Shown here in pieces: positions 18,139-26,711 of a stretch of DNA of 64,000 nucleotides. Location of the stretch: assembly GCF_037622515.1 (NCBI RefSeq), contig NZ_JBBJCN010000001.1, positions 248,001-312,000 of the forward strand, written 5' to 3'. Positions within the stretch are counted from its first letter, which is position 1. Every line of letters starts with the position of its first letter. Both the position numbers and the translations under genes were made by a program. This stretch comes from Paradesertivirga superstes. Its GTDB lineage: Bacteria; Bacteroidota; Bacteroidia; Sphingobacteriales; Sphingobacteriaceae. The notes under the pieces were generated by a model. The model was given only the letters and a program-made list of their open reading frames with translations, searched no databases and was not told the DNA's origin.

Positions 18139-18195
18139 AGTAATTTTTAAGTGTGTTATTATTATCTAATTGTTTTCTGTTGAATAGGCATTGTT

Positions 18196-19974
18196 TTAAT
18201 ATTCGACAACTATCATACTCCAATACTGCAGTTCGGGCAAGGTGAAACTTACTTTATCGCCACTTTGGGTAAAGTTTACCGATCTTGAAGCTCCCCCGAT
18301 ATTATCGGGGGATGCTACCCAAACTTTCTTAACAGGAGCTGTGCTGTTAAGCGCCAGTTTTGCATCCTTTATTTGTATTGGTGCTGGCTGAATACCTGTA
18401 TTATCTCTCCAATTGGTCGTTTTAGAATTTTTAAAATTGATTAAATGTATTACCTGGGATGACCCAACTTTTTTGGCTACCACCGAAACAGCTCCCTGAA
18501 TATTTGGCCATGGGCTCGGATTTACTTTACCATCAATTGATGTAAGACTTACCGTGTTAAATGTCCCTCCGTCTCTCAGTAAGTTTTGATAAGCAACCAG
18601 AAAATCATAATAAGAAACCATCGCTTTTTTAAGGTCTTCTTTCATTTCCAGGTTATCATTTGGAAAATATTCCTTGCCTAACATATGCTCTCCCATTTCA
18701 AGGTGTGAACCGCCAAAAGCAAAAATCACAGCATTTGTCATAACTACCGAGGCTGTATTAAAGACCCCCTTGTTGTTAGCAAGATCATAATTCATATAAG
18801 CCGCTAAAACTGTGTTTTTTGTATTGTTACTGTACGTGTTGTTCGCTTTTATAATATTGACCAGATCTGTATAACTATTATATGGATCCCAAACTTCGGT
18901 GTATAAAAAATCAGCGGCAGATTGAGCAATACCCGTTTGGCCATATTGTGAGACAGCATTCATAACAATATCCTTATTGGGTTCATCTGCCCTGATTGCA
19001 TCAATAAAGGGTTTATATGTATCCGCTAAATTTAAAACTGAACCATTGTATTTATACTTAGTGCCCCGTCCACCTAACTGATCCATGTGAAAACCATCGA
19101 AAGCAAGATGTTGATACACCTTCTTGTTCTCGTTCTTAAGATATTGCTGCCAGGATGTATTTGACGGATCCAATAAATAGATATTACTCAAAAAAGGAGG
19201 TGAAGGCAGAGGATGGAAATCTTTACTCCCATGATTAGCATCATTATATACATACCATTCTTTTGCAACTCCATCCGCCTCGCCATCATCCCAGGCGCCA
19301 TAAATGAGGTTATAAAACATAGCCTTCATGTTTCGGCCATGAGCACTGTTGATGTATTTTTCTACTGTGCTTAAATAAATATCACGGTTAAAAACATCTT
19401 TCCATGAACTCTCCGGTATTGAACCATTCATAGGAAGTGGTTTGTGATGCTTATTATGCCAGTCGTAAAACTGTAATCCGTTGATATGATACCTGTTAAG
19501 ATTATTAATTATCCCGTTAACTTCAGCATCAGCCAGCTGGGGAAATTTCGAAAGAAAGCCATATCTCGGAAACTTCTTCCAGTCGGAAGATACATCCACT
19601 GCGATAACAGCATAAATAGTTTCTGTATTATTATTTATTGCATACACCTCTGCTATATAACCTCTGTAATCGGTAGCGGGAGCCTTCCATTTCCATGTAG
19701 CATTTGTTATAGGAGCATCTGAAAGGATAGTATTCAGATACTTATAACGCACTTTAGCACTTCCGGGAAGCGCTGAATTATCTATTGTAAATGTGACATC
19801 ATCGCCGGGCGAATAAGCAGCCTTATCTGTAGAAATGCTTAGATTATTAAAAGAGGGAGTCGCCTGGTTGACCGGCGCATCTGGTGAAGTTGTTGAACCG
19901 GAATTATCTTTCCCTTTTTTACAACTTATGCAAACGCCCAATATCACCAGTAAATAAAGAGTTCTAAACTTCAT
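18196..19974 (-). CDS. GH66 dextranase-like lipoprotein
   Basis: A 592-residue paralogue of the GH66 enzyme at 7434, without its lectin and sorting domains. The N-terminus is a lipoprotein signal (MKFRTLYLLVILGVCISCKK, Cys18), followed by a Ser/Thr/Asn-rich linker and a beta domain (AAYSPGDDVTFTI). The catalytic core has FPRYGFLSKFPQL, probable nucleophile Asp298 in FDGFHMDQLGG and probable acid/base Glu360 in FLYTEVWDPY. It is expected to sit on the outer-membrane surface next to SusCDE and trim alpha-1,6-glucan to importable isomalto-oligosaccharides, linear or cyclic. It follows the SusE-like gene by 63 bases in the same operon. Confidence 0.9.
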   Translation of the reverse strand: MKFRTLYLLVILGVCISCKKGKDNSGSTTSPDAPVNQATPSFNNLSISTDKAAYSPGDDVTFTIDNSALPGSAKVRYKYLNTILSDAPITNATWKWKAPATDYRGYIAEVYAINNNTETIYAVIAVDVSSDWKKFPRYGFLSKFPQLADAEVNGIINNLNRYHINGLQFYDWHNKHHKPLPMNGSIPESSWKDVFNRDIYLSTVEKYINSAHGRNMKAMFYNLIYGAWDDGEADGVAKEWYVYNDANHGSKDFHPLPSPPFLSNIYLLDPSNTSWQQYLKNENKKVYQHLAFDGFHMDQLGGRGTKYKYNGSVLNLADTYKPFIDAIRADEPNKDIVMNAVSQYGQTGIAQSAADFLYTEVWDPYNSYTDLVNIIKANNTYSNNTKNTVLAAYMNYDLANNKGVFNTASVVMTNAVIFAFGGSHLEMGEHMLGKEYFPNDNLEMKEDLKKAMVSYYDFLVAYQNLLRDGGTFNTVSLTSIDGKVNPSPWPNIQGAVSVVAKKVGSSQVIHLINFKNSKTTNWRDNTGIQPAPIQIKDAKLALNSTAPVKKVWVASPDNIGGASRSVNFTQSGDKVSFTLPELQYWSMIVVEY

Positions 19975-20037
19975 ATAAAAAAATTTGTGTAAAACCGGTC
20001 ACCAATGGGGTAACCGGTTATATTATTTTACCAAAAT

Positions 20038-21507
20038 CTATTGCTTTTCGAACTTGATAGTTTCACGCAATACATCAACAGTGATCTTATAACTGCCAGC
20101 TTGCGCAGCAGTAATTTTCCATTTTTTATCAGGACTACCTCCGGGAACAAACTTGATCTCTGTGCTTTCCGTTCCTTCATTTTCAATTACCGGCATGTAG
20201 AAATCTCCGCCCCAATCACCTTTGGCAACCGGCATCTTAAATTCTCCGGCTTTTAATGCTCCGGTATAAGTAAAGATGTTTGCGTTGCCGGCATCTTTTA
20301 CCAGAAGTGTCGGGTTATTAATATCCCAGCCCGCAGGACTTGCATCACCCACTAAATAAAGCTGTGCTGGTGCTGTAAAGGGCTTAATATCAATTTTCAT
20401 TGTTTCCAGATTCAGCCGGATCTTATATGCTCCCGCAGTAGTAATTTTCCATTTATTGTCAGGACTGCCTCCCGGAGTTAATTGAACTCCTGTAGAAGTT
20501 ATTGCCGGATTATTTGTCAGCGGCATATAAAAATCAGTTCCCCAATTACCCTTCGCTGTTGGAATCTTGAATTCGCCTGCTTTTAGTAACTCGTTATAGG
20601 TGAAAACAAAAGGGTTTGACCGGTCAACACGCATTTGGTTGGGATTATCGATATTCCATCCGTTTGGTGTAGCATCCCCAACAACCCATAGCTTATCATA
20701 TGGCGGGGCACTTCCTTCGGCAACAGAAATAGTCAGGTCAAGAAGATTTACAGAGATTACGTACCGGCCTGGGGTAGTTATGTTAAATTTATTATCCGGC
20801 TGGCTATCAGAAGTGCGCAGTACCAATTGGGCACCCGTTGCACCCTTATTATAAGAAGGCGAAAAAGATCCCTTAGTGGTAATAAACTTAAACTCTCCTG
20901 CATTTAATTTTCCTTCATAAGTAAATCTTCCCGGAATTGCATTATTTAAAATAAGCCCGGTTGCATTATCGGCGCTCCAACCGTTTGGAGCGGCATCACC
21001 AAGCAGATATAATGTGGTAGAAACAGGCTTGTATGGAGTTACTTTAAAAGTAGTGGTTGTTGAATCCCTTAGTGTTGTTCCTGATACATGAGAAACTATT
21101 TTTGCCTCTACTGTAGCTTCAACACCAGGAGTTAAATTTAAATCTGATAAAATGGTATTAAGCTCTCTTACATTATACTTTTTCTGAAAAATGGTTTTCC
21201 CGAGATCTTCAATCTTAGCATTTATAAAGTTATTGCCCTGTTTGTCGATATAAAGCTTATAAGAGATTGATGCATTGGTGCCATAATTCGATCCGCTTGT
21301 CCAGCTAAGTGTGAAAATATCTTTTGCAAACTCAGCTTCATTTAGTATCAGCGATTCATTACTTGCAGTTAATTCCAGGGGTTTATTTACACTTTGGTCA
21401 AACTCCTCATAAATATCTTTTTTACATGATGAGGCAAAGACAGTCGTTACCAGCAAAAGTATAACTGAAAACCAGCCCTTATTGTGCATTGTTAAAATTC
21501 GTTTCAT
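20038..21507 (-). CDS. SusE/SusF-like glycan-binding lipoprotein with three tandem domains
   Basis: A 489-residue surface lipoprotein; the lipid-accepting cysteine is in FASSC (Cys28). Residues about 42-160 match the SusE N-terminal domain (LTASNESLILNE, FTLSW). Three homologous domains follow at about 166-262, 273-375 and 383-487, each starting LYL(V/L)GDA(A/S)P-GW and carrying AGEFK and a GSPD-KWKI segment (shortened in the first). These resemble the starch-binding repeats of SusE/SusF. It should bind the polymer at the cell surface together with SusCD. The gene begins 29 bases after susD. Confidence 0.87.
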   Translation of the reverse strand: MKRILTMHNKGWFSVILLLVTTVFASSCKKDIYEEFDQSVNKPLELTASNESLILNEAEFAKDIFTLSWTSGSNYGTNASISYKLYIDKQGNNFINAKIEDLGKTIFQKKYNVRELNTILSDLNLTPGVEATVEAKIVSHVSGTTLRDSTTTTFKVTPYKPVSTTLYLLGDAAPNGWSADNATGLILNNAIPGRFTYEGKLNAGEFKFITTKGSFSPSYNKGATGAQLVLRTSDSQPDNKFNITTPGRYVISVNLLDLTISVAEGSAPPYDKLWVVGDATPNGWNIDNPNQMRVDRSNPFVFTYNELLKAGEFKIPTAKGNWGTDFYMPLTNNPAITSTGVQLTPGGSPDNKWKITTAGAYKIRLNLETMKIDIKPFTAPAQLYLVGDASPAGWDINNPTLLVKDAGNANIFTYTGALKAGEFKMPVAKGDWGGDFYMPVIENEGTESTEIKFVPGGSPDKKWKITAAQAGSYKITVDVLRETIKFEKQ

Positions 21508-21536
21508 ATCTGTATTATATGTTAGTTAATACGTGA

Positions 21537-23051
21537 TTAATATCCAGGATTTTGAACCAGGTTCTTGTTAGCATCCATTTCCTTCTGGGGAATTGGTAAT
21601 AGCATATGTTTAGTACTTGCGTTTGTTCTTCCGATTGAGTGTAAAAACGAGACGAAATATTGTCCGTTATCATATCTGATAATATCAAACCAACGATGAC
21701 CTTCAAAAGCCAGTTCTAAGCGACGCTCTTTACGAATTCTGTCTCTCAGGGCACTTTGATTTAAGCCGGTGATATTTCCTAGACCAGCCCTCAAACGTAC
21801 ACGATTCAACGGTCCGCCATTATTGATGCCGGTAGCCGGAGCCTGAGCTTCCGGTGTTCTGCCAAGTTCGTTTAACGCTTCTGCATGCATTAATAAAACA
21901 TCCGAATAGCGCAGTACAGGAAAATTAGCAGGGCTTGTGTTATAATCGGGAGAAATTGATTTTGGGACGAGGAACTTCCGGAGATTAAATCCTGTATTTG
22001 AAAAAGACTTCTTGTAAGTTTTGCCATCAAAAGCAGGAGCTCCTTCATAAAGAATGGTTTTGTCCTTTCTTAAATCCCCAGATTCATACTGACTCACAAA
22101 TTCCTGAGTAGGCTGATTCCATCCATAAGAACCTGCTACAAAATCAGAGTTTCTTGGACCCGTAAATGTGCTAACCCATGAAGCCATGTTGTCGTTATTC
22201 CCAAAGAAATCCACGTCACTTGCCTTCCCATAATATTGCACTTCAAATAGCGATTCTGCTCCGTTCTTCTTTAATGGATTAAAATTATCACTGTAATCAG
22301 GCAATAAGGTATATCCAAGAGAAGTTACCTGCTCGCACAGCTCAACTGTTTTCTGATAATTACCCAGAGTAAGGTATACCTTGGCCAGCAGACCCGCAGC
22401 AGAACCTTTTGAAGCTCTTCCAATATCACTTCCGCTGTAGGATTCTTTTTGAGGCAGCATTGCAAAGGCATCGGTAAGATCATGAACAATCGTTTCATAA
22501 ACCTTTTCTTTAGAAGTTCTTACAGGATATAAAAAAGAATCATCGGGAGCTGAAGGAGCCTCAGTATACAATGGAACGTCACCAAATGCTCTAACCAGAA
22601 TGAAATAATAGTTGGCTCTTAAAAATTTCGCTTCTCCAATAATTCTGTCTTTGATTCCTTGAGAAATTGCCATATTAGGAACCTCTCGTAATATCACATT
22701 ACAACGAAGAATTCCCGGAAAAGGCCCTCTCCATAAATCTATGGCTGCTTCATTCGCTGTTGTGGTTAAAAAGTTTGAGACGTCTTGCGTTGCAATACCG
22801 TCATTAGCGCCGCCCGCTCCAACTATACTGTTTCCGGCCCAAATATCAGTTCCCCAAATCTGAAAGTTATAAAGCTTCGGCCATTGTAATGGCTGGTAAG
22901 CACCATTTATAGCGGCGAATGCATCGTCTTCGGTTTTGAAAAATGTTTGAGGGTTAATACTATCAAGAGGAACCCGATCCAGATACTTCTCACAGCCAGC
23001 GAAACTGATCATTAGCACTATCGCGGCTGTATATTTTGCGAATATTTTCAT
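21537..23051 (-). CDS. susD: SusD/RagB-type nutrient-binding lipoprotein
   Basis: A 504-residue SusD-family protein, the surface lid of the SusC transporter. The signal ends in a lipobox (ISFAGC, Cys20), followed by the typical EKYLDRVPLDSINPQTFFKT and AFAAINGAYQPL. Inside are LYLTLGNYQKTVELCEQV-like TPR helices. The C-terminus has the diagnostic RDRIRKERRLELAFEGHRWFD and ends LVQNPGY. It follows SusC by 105 bases, with a stem-loop repeat between. The ligand is inferred to be alpha-1,6-glucan fragments from the neighbouring GH66 genes. Confidence 0.95.
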   Translation of the reverse strand: MKIFAKYTAAIVLMISFAGCEKYLDRVPLDSINPQTFFKTEDDAFAAINGAYQPLQWPKLYNFQIWGTDIWAGNSIVGAGGANDGIATQDVSNFLTTTANEAAIDLWRGPFPGILRCNVILREVPNMAISQGIKDRIIGEAKFLRANYYFILVRAFGDVPLYTEAPSAPDDSFLYPVRTSKEKVYETIVHDLTDAFAMLPQKESYSGSDIGRASKGSAAGLLAKVYLTLGNYQKTVELCEQVTSLGYTLLPDYSDNFNPLKKNGAESLFEVQYYGKASDVDFFGNNDNMASWVSTFTGPRNSDFVAGSYGWNQPTQEFVSQYESGDLRKDKTILYEGAPAFDGKTYKKSFSNTGFNLRKFLVPKSISPDYNTSPANFPVLRYSDVLLMHAEALNELGRTPEAQAPATGINNGGPLNRVRLRAGLGNITGLNQSALRDRIRKERRLELAFEGHRWFDIIRYDNGQYFVSFLHSIGRTNASTKHMLLPIPQKEMDANKNLVQNPGY

Positions 23052-23066
23052 TTGAATATAATTTTT

Positions 23067-23138
23067 TTTTAATGGTTATGAAGCTATCATGAGCATATTC
23101 ATCTCGGTTTGTGAGCGGTATGCTCATGATGGTTTCAT
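23067..23138. repeat. interspersed stem-loop repeat between susC and susD
   Basis: Arms at 23084-23097 (CTATCATGAGCATA) and 23119-23132 (TATGCTCATGATGG) pair at 13 of 14 positions. Flanks TTTTAATGGTTATGAAG and GGTTTCAT match the copy at 3387-3502. In the susC to susD messenger it could form a hairpin ahead of the susD start and adjust relative expression. Confidence 0.75.
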
Positions 23139-23156
23139 TTTCTTAATTTCTTTTGA

Positions 23157-26100
23157 TTAAAAGCCTATATTAATTCCAGCACTTACAATCCTGGTAATAG
23201 GATATAAGCTCATATCAATTCCGTTTGATGAAACTTCCGGATCGAATCCGGTATATTTTGTGAAAGTCAGTAAGTTCTGACCTGAGACATAAAGCCTTGC
23301 TGTGCTCATTTTAGCATGTTTAATCAGGCTTTTAGGCAGAGTATAACCTAATGTTACATTTTTAAGCCTTAAATAGGATCCGTCTTCAATAAAGCGCGTA
23401 GAAGGCCGGGTATTTTTATTAGGGTCATTAAAAACTGCGCGGGGAACTGTGTTGCTTGTATTTGGTCCGGTCCAGCGATTTAACACAGCAGTTGTCTGAT
23501 TTTGAGCAACGGCCATGCCCTCCTGGTATATGCGGTTTCCGTTTAAGATGTCGTTACCTTCAACACCTTGTAAAAACACACTAAAATCCAGGTTCTTCCA
23601 GTTTACTGAGTTATTCAACGCAAAAGTAAAGCGGGGGTTAGGATCGCCAATGAATGTACGGTCTGCATCATTGATCTGCCCGTCATTATTAATATCGAGG
23701 AATTTCAAATCGCCGGGAGCAGTACTGTTGTACAAATCATCTCCTTGCTGCTGTTTAGCGTAATTGTTCACTTCTTCCTGATTTTGGAAAATTCCGCTTG
23801 CTATTACACCGTAAAAAGAGTTAACAGGATATCCGTTCTTTTGAACATTGGTATTCTGGCTGGCAAGATTTCCACCATAAATAGGCACATCTCCATTCAA
23901 ACTTACCACCTTGTTCTGGTTGTATGAGACATTAAAGTTTGTACTCCAGTCAAAAGATTTCGATTTTATGTTTTGAGAGCTTATGGAGAGCTCAATCCCT
24001 TTGTTACTAACTTTTCCGGCATTTATACTTGGTACAATCTGATCCGAATAACCTGTCAAAGCAGGTACGGCCATCGGCACAAGCATATCATTTGTATTCT
24101 TAATGTAGGCTTCTGCAGTAACATTCATACGGCCATGCAGTAAGGATGCATCAAGCGCTATATTAGACTGGGCAACTTCTTCCCAATGTACATTGCCGTT
24201 TGGCAATACCAATGGCACAACCGAATTAACTATTGTTCCATTAAATACATATTGATTAGTTGACAAAATTGAGGCATATGCATAATTGCCTATGTTCTGG
24301 TTACCAGTAACTCCGTATCCGGCACGAAATGCCAGATCCTGTACGAAATTGCCCTTCTTGAAAAAGCTTTCGTTAGAAATACGCCATTTTACCGAAGCAG
24401 AAGGGAATGTTCCCCAGCGGTAGCTTGAACCAAAACGGCTGCTGGCATCGCGTCTGACTGTTGTTGTTACCAAATACTTATCCTTGTATCCGTAATTGGC
24501 CCTGGCTAACAGAGAGAACAAAGCCCAGTCGCTTGCATTTCCACTCGCTGTGGGCAGCATAGTTCCGTTATTAAGCTGTTGCGCTCCGTCACTGATAAAA
24601 TTTGCTTTGGATGCGCTTACAAAATCAAATCTGTTATCCTGTGCGCTTGTTCCGGCTAACACTGTTAAATGGTGATCCTCATTGAAAAAAGAATCATAGG
24701 TTACCGTATTATCCCATAAATAGGTCAGATTCTTATTGAAAGATGAATTCAATGTACTGAATGGCTGACTTATAGGCCTCCAATTATATTTTGGTGACCA
24801 GCCTCTGCTGTCCCAGAAAGACGCCTGAAGACCAAATGTTGATTTGAACTTTAACTCCGGGATAATAGTTACCTCTCCGCTTAAATTACCCAACACATTA
24901 TAGCCCAGCGTTTTATTATCATTAATCGTTGCCTCTCCTATGGGATTTCGGACATCTCCATACCAGCTGCTTTGCCCTTCTGGACCTGACCATGTACCAT
25001 CTGCATTGTAAATCGGCTGTACAGGCAGCGCAGCCATAGCATTCCGTATATTAATAGAACCGCTTGATTTTCTGTCGTGGCTTAAAGTAAGGTTGTTACT
25101 AAATTTTAACCAGTCGAATACTTTTGAATCAGCATTTACCTGTATTGCAAACCTTTTGTATTTGTTATTAATCGCAATTCCGGCTTCATCTAACAGGGTT
25201 CCCGATACGTAATAAGTGGATTTTTCTGTACCTCCCGAATATGACAGTGAAAAAGAATTAGTTGGTGTTACCTGCAATAACTCATTAAGCCAGTCCGTAC
25301 TAGTAGAAAATGAAGCAGGGTCTGCGTATGCGGGATTCAAACTCTGTCCATTTGCCGCCATCATATCATTATGAAGCGCTGCAAACTGAGAAGCATTAAG
25401 CATTTCTACGGTATTGGTTGCAGAACGTATGCCGCTCATCGCTTTAAAGTCAAGATGACTTCTACCGGCTACACCCTTTTTAGTTGTAATAAGAATTACC
25501 CCGTTTGCCCCTCTGGCACCGTATATTGCCGAAGCCGAAGCATCCTTTAATATGTCCATGGTAGCAATATCATCCGTGCTTATTGTATTCAGAGGAACAT
25601 TCGAAGGCACCCCATCAATAACAATCAAAGGGTCGCTGTTATTTATAGTTCCTACCCCTCTAACCCGTATGGTTACGTTACTGCCGGGCGCACCCGACGA
25701 AATAACCTGAACTCCCGCGGCTCTTCCCTGCAATGCCTGGCCGGCATCAGAAACCGGAAGAGACTTTACATCCTTCATATTAACTGAAGATATAGATCCG
25801 GTCAAATCACTTCTCTTTTGGGTACCGTAACCTATTACCACCACTTCGTTTAATAATTTCGAGTCTTCCTTCAAGGCAACCGCAATAGTTGATCTTCCCC
25901 CAACGTTTAGTTCAAGTTTTTCAAACCCGACAAAAGAAAACATAAGTACTGCCTGTTCATTGGCTACAGTAATGGAAAAACTTCCGTTGATATCTGTAAT
26001 TACTCCATTAGATGTGCCCTTCTCTATTACAGAAACACCAGGTAAGCCAGCCCCCTTTTCGTCAGTTACTTTCCCCTTAACAGAAAAAGCCTGCGAATTT

Positions 26101-26258
26101 TTCGAGTTTACACCAATAGTTTTAACTGTTATTGGTTTAATTTTTATATCTGAATTTGAAAAGGCAAGTGATGGTAACATCACTGCTATAAGAACCTGAT
26201 TGATGGTAAGTCTGCCACCGCTCAGCCATTTACTATTTTGTAGCGTACAAAATTTCAT
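23157..26258 (-). CDS. susC: SusC/RagA family TonB-linked outer-membrane transporter
   Basis: A 1033-residue TonB-dependent oligosaccharide importer. After the N-terminal signal region come a carboxypeptidase-regulatory-like domain (VKGKVTDEKGAGLPGVSVI, NGSFSI), the SusC signature VVIGYGTQKRSDLTGSI, and the plug with LQGRAAGVQVISSGAPG and DASASAIYGARGANGVILITTK. The 22-strand barrel ends in RIVSAGINIGF. It is the first gene of the operon and is transcribed divergently from the hybrid two-component regulator. Energy from TonB would pull oligosaccharides captured by the SusD partner into the periplasm. Substrate assignment to dextran-type glucan rests on context. Confidence 0.95.
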   Translation of the reverse strand: MKFCTLQNSKWLSGGRLTINQVLIAVMLPSLAFSNSDIKIKPITVKTIGVNSKNSQAFSVKGKVTDEKGAGLPGVSVIEKGTSNGVITDINGSFSITVANEQAVLMFSFVGFEKLELNVGGRSTIAVALKEDSKLLNEVVVIGYGTQKRSDLTGSISSVNMKDVKSLPVSDAGQALQGRAAGVQVISSGAPGSNVTIRVRGVGTINNSDPLIVIDGVPSNVPLNTISTDDIATMDILKDASASAIYGARGANGVILITTKKGVAGRSHLDFKAMSGIRSATNTVEMLNASQFAALHNDMMAANGQSLNPAYADPASFSTSTDWLNELLQVTPTNSFSLSYSGGTEKSTYYVSGTLLDEAGIAINNKYKRFAIQVNADSKVFDWLKFSNNLTLSHDRKSSGSINIRNAMAALPVQPIYNADGTWSGPEGQSSWYGDVRNPIGEATINDNKTLGYNVLGNLSGEVTIIPELKFKSTFGLQASFWDSRGWSPKYNWRPISQPFSTLNSSFNKNLTYLWDNTVTYDSFFNEDHHLTVLAGTSAQDNRFDFVSASKANFISDGAQQLNNGTMLPTASGNASDWALFSLLARANYGYKDKYLVTTTVRRDASSRFGSSYRWGTFPSASVKWRISNESFFKKGNFVQDLAFRAGYGVTGNQNIGNYAYASILSTNQYVFNGTIVNSVVPLVLPNGNVHWEEVAQSNIALDASLLHGRMNVTAEAYIKNTNDMLVPMAVPALTGYSDQIVPSINAGKVSNKGIELSISSQNIKSKSFDWSTNFNVSYNQNKVVSLNGDVPIYGGNLASQNTNVQKNGYPVNSFYGVIASGIFQNQEEVNNYAKQQQGDDLYNSTAPGDLKFLDINNDGQINDADRTFIGDPNPRFTFALNNSVNWKNLDFSVFLQGVEGNDILNGNRIYQEGMAVAQNQTTAVLNRWTGPNTSNTVPRAVFNDPNKNTRPSTRFIEDGSYLRLKNVTLGYTLPKSLIKHAKMSTARLYVSGQNLLTFTKYTGFDPEVSSNGIDMSLYPITRIVSAGINIGF

Positions 26259-26322
26259 GATTATAATTTCTATTGATTAAAGAGGTTTATATAGTTTCAG
26301 AGAAAAGCCTGTCAGGATTTAT

Positions 26323-26343
26323 GTTAATACTAATAGTATTAAC
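26323..26343. promoter_or_regulatory. perfect palindrome in the susC / regulator divergent spacer
   Basis: The 21-base element has arms GTTAATACTA and TAGTATTAAC around a central A. It lies 65 bases upstream of the susC ATG within the 453-base spacer to the regulator. Sequences AGACAGGATT, AGGACAGGA and GTCAGGATT recur around it. It is a good candidate operator for susC, possibly for the hybrid regulator, although it could instead be an RNA hairpin in the leader. No clear -7 box was seen. Confidence 0.5.
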
Positions 26344-26711
26344 AGACAGGATTAGCCAGAATTGAATGAGTAATTAATCTTCATATTTTTTTTAGTTTAA
26401 ATGGGTTGGTTGTGTAATTAGCACTCTTGCCCTGATTATTTAGGACAGGAGTTTATCTAACAATTACTATACGAAAATGAGCTTTTGAATTCACACATGG
26501 TAATCAGTCATTATCAATAAACATTCAAAATGTATCAATTTAAAATGCTCCTAATTATGGTTTTGTAAGAGAGATTTACGACCTCAAGAAATAAAACAAT
26601 CACGATAAATCAATTTAAAATCAAATTGTCTCGATTCTTAAAATTAAATTGTAATGCTCCCTGAGAGATAATATCTTTATTACCAACCATTATAAATTCT
26701 GTAAAGCAGAT

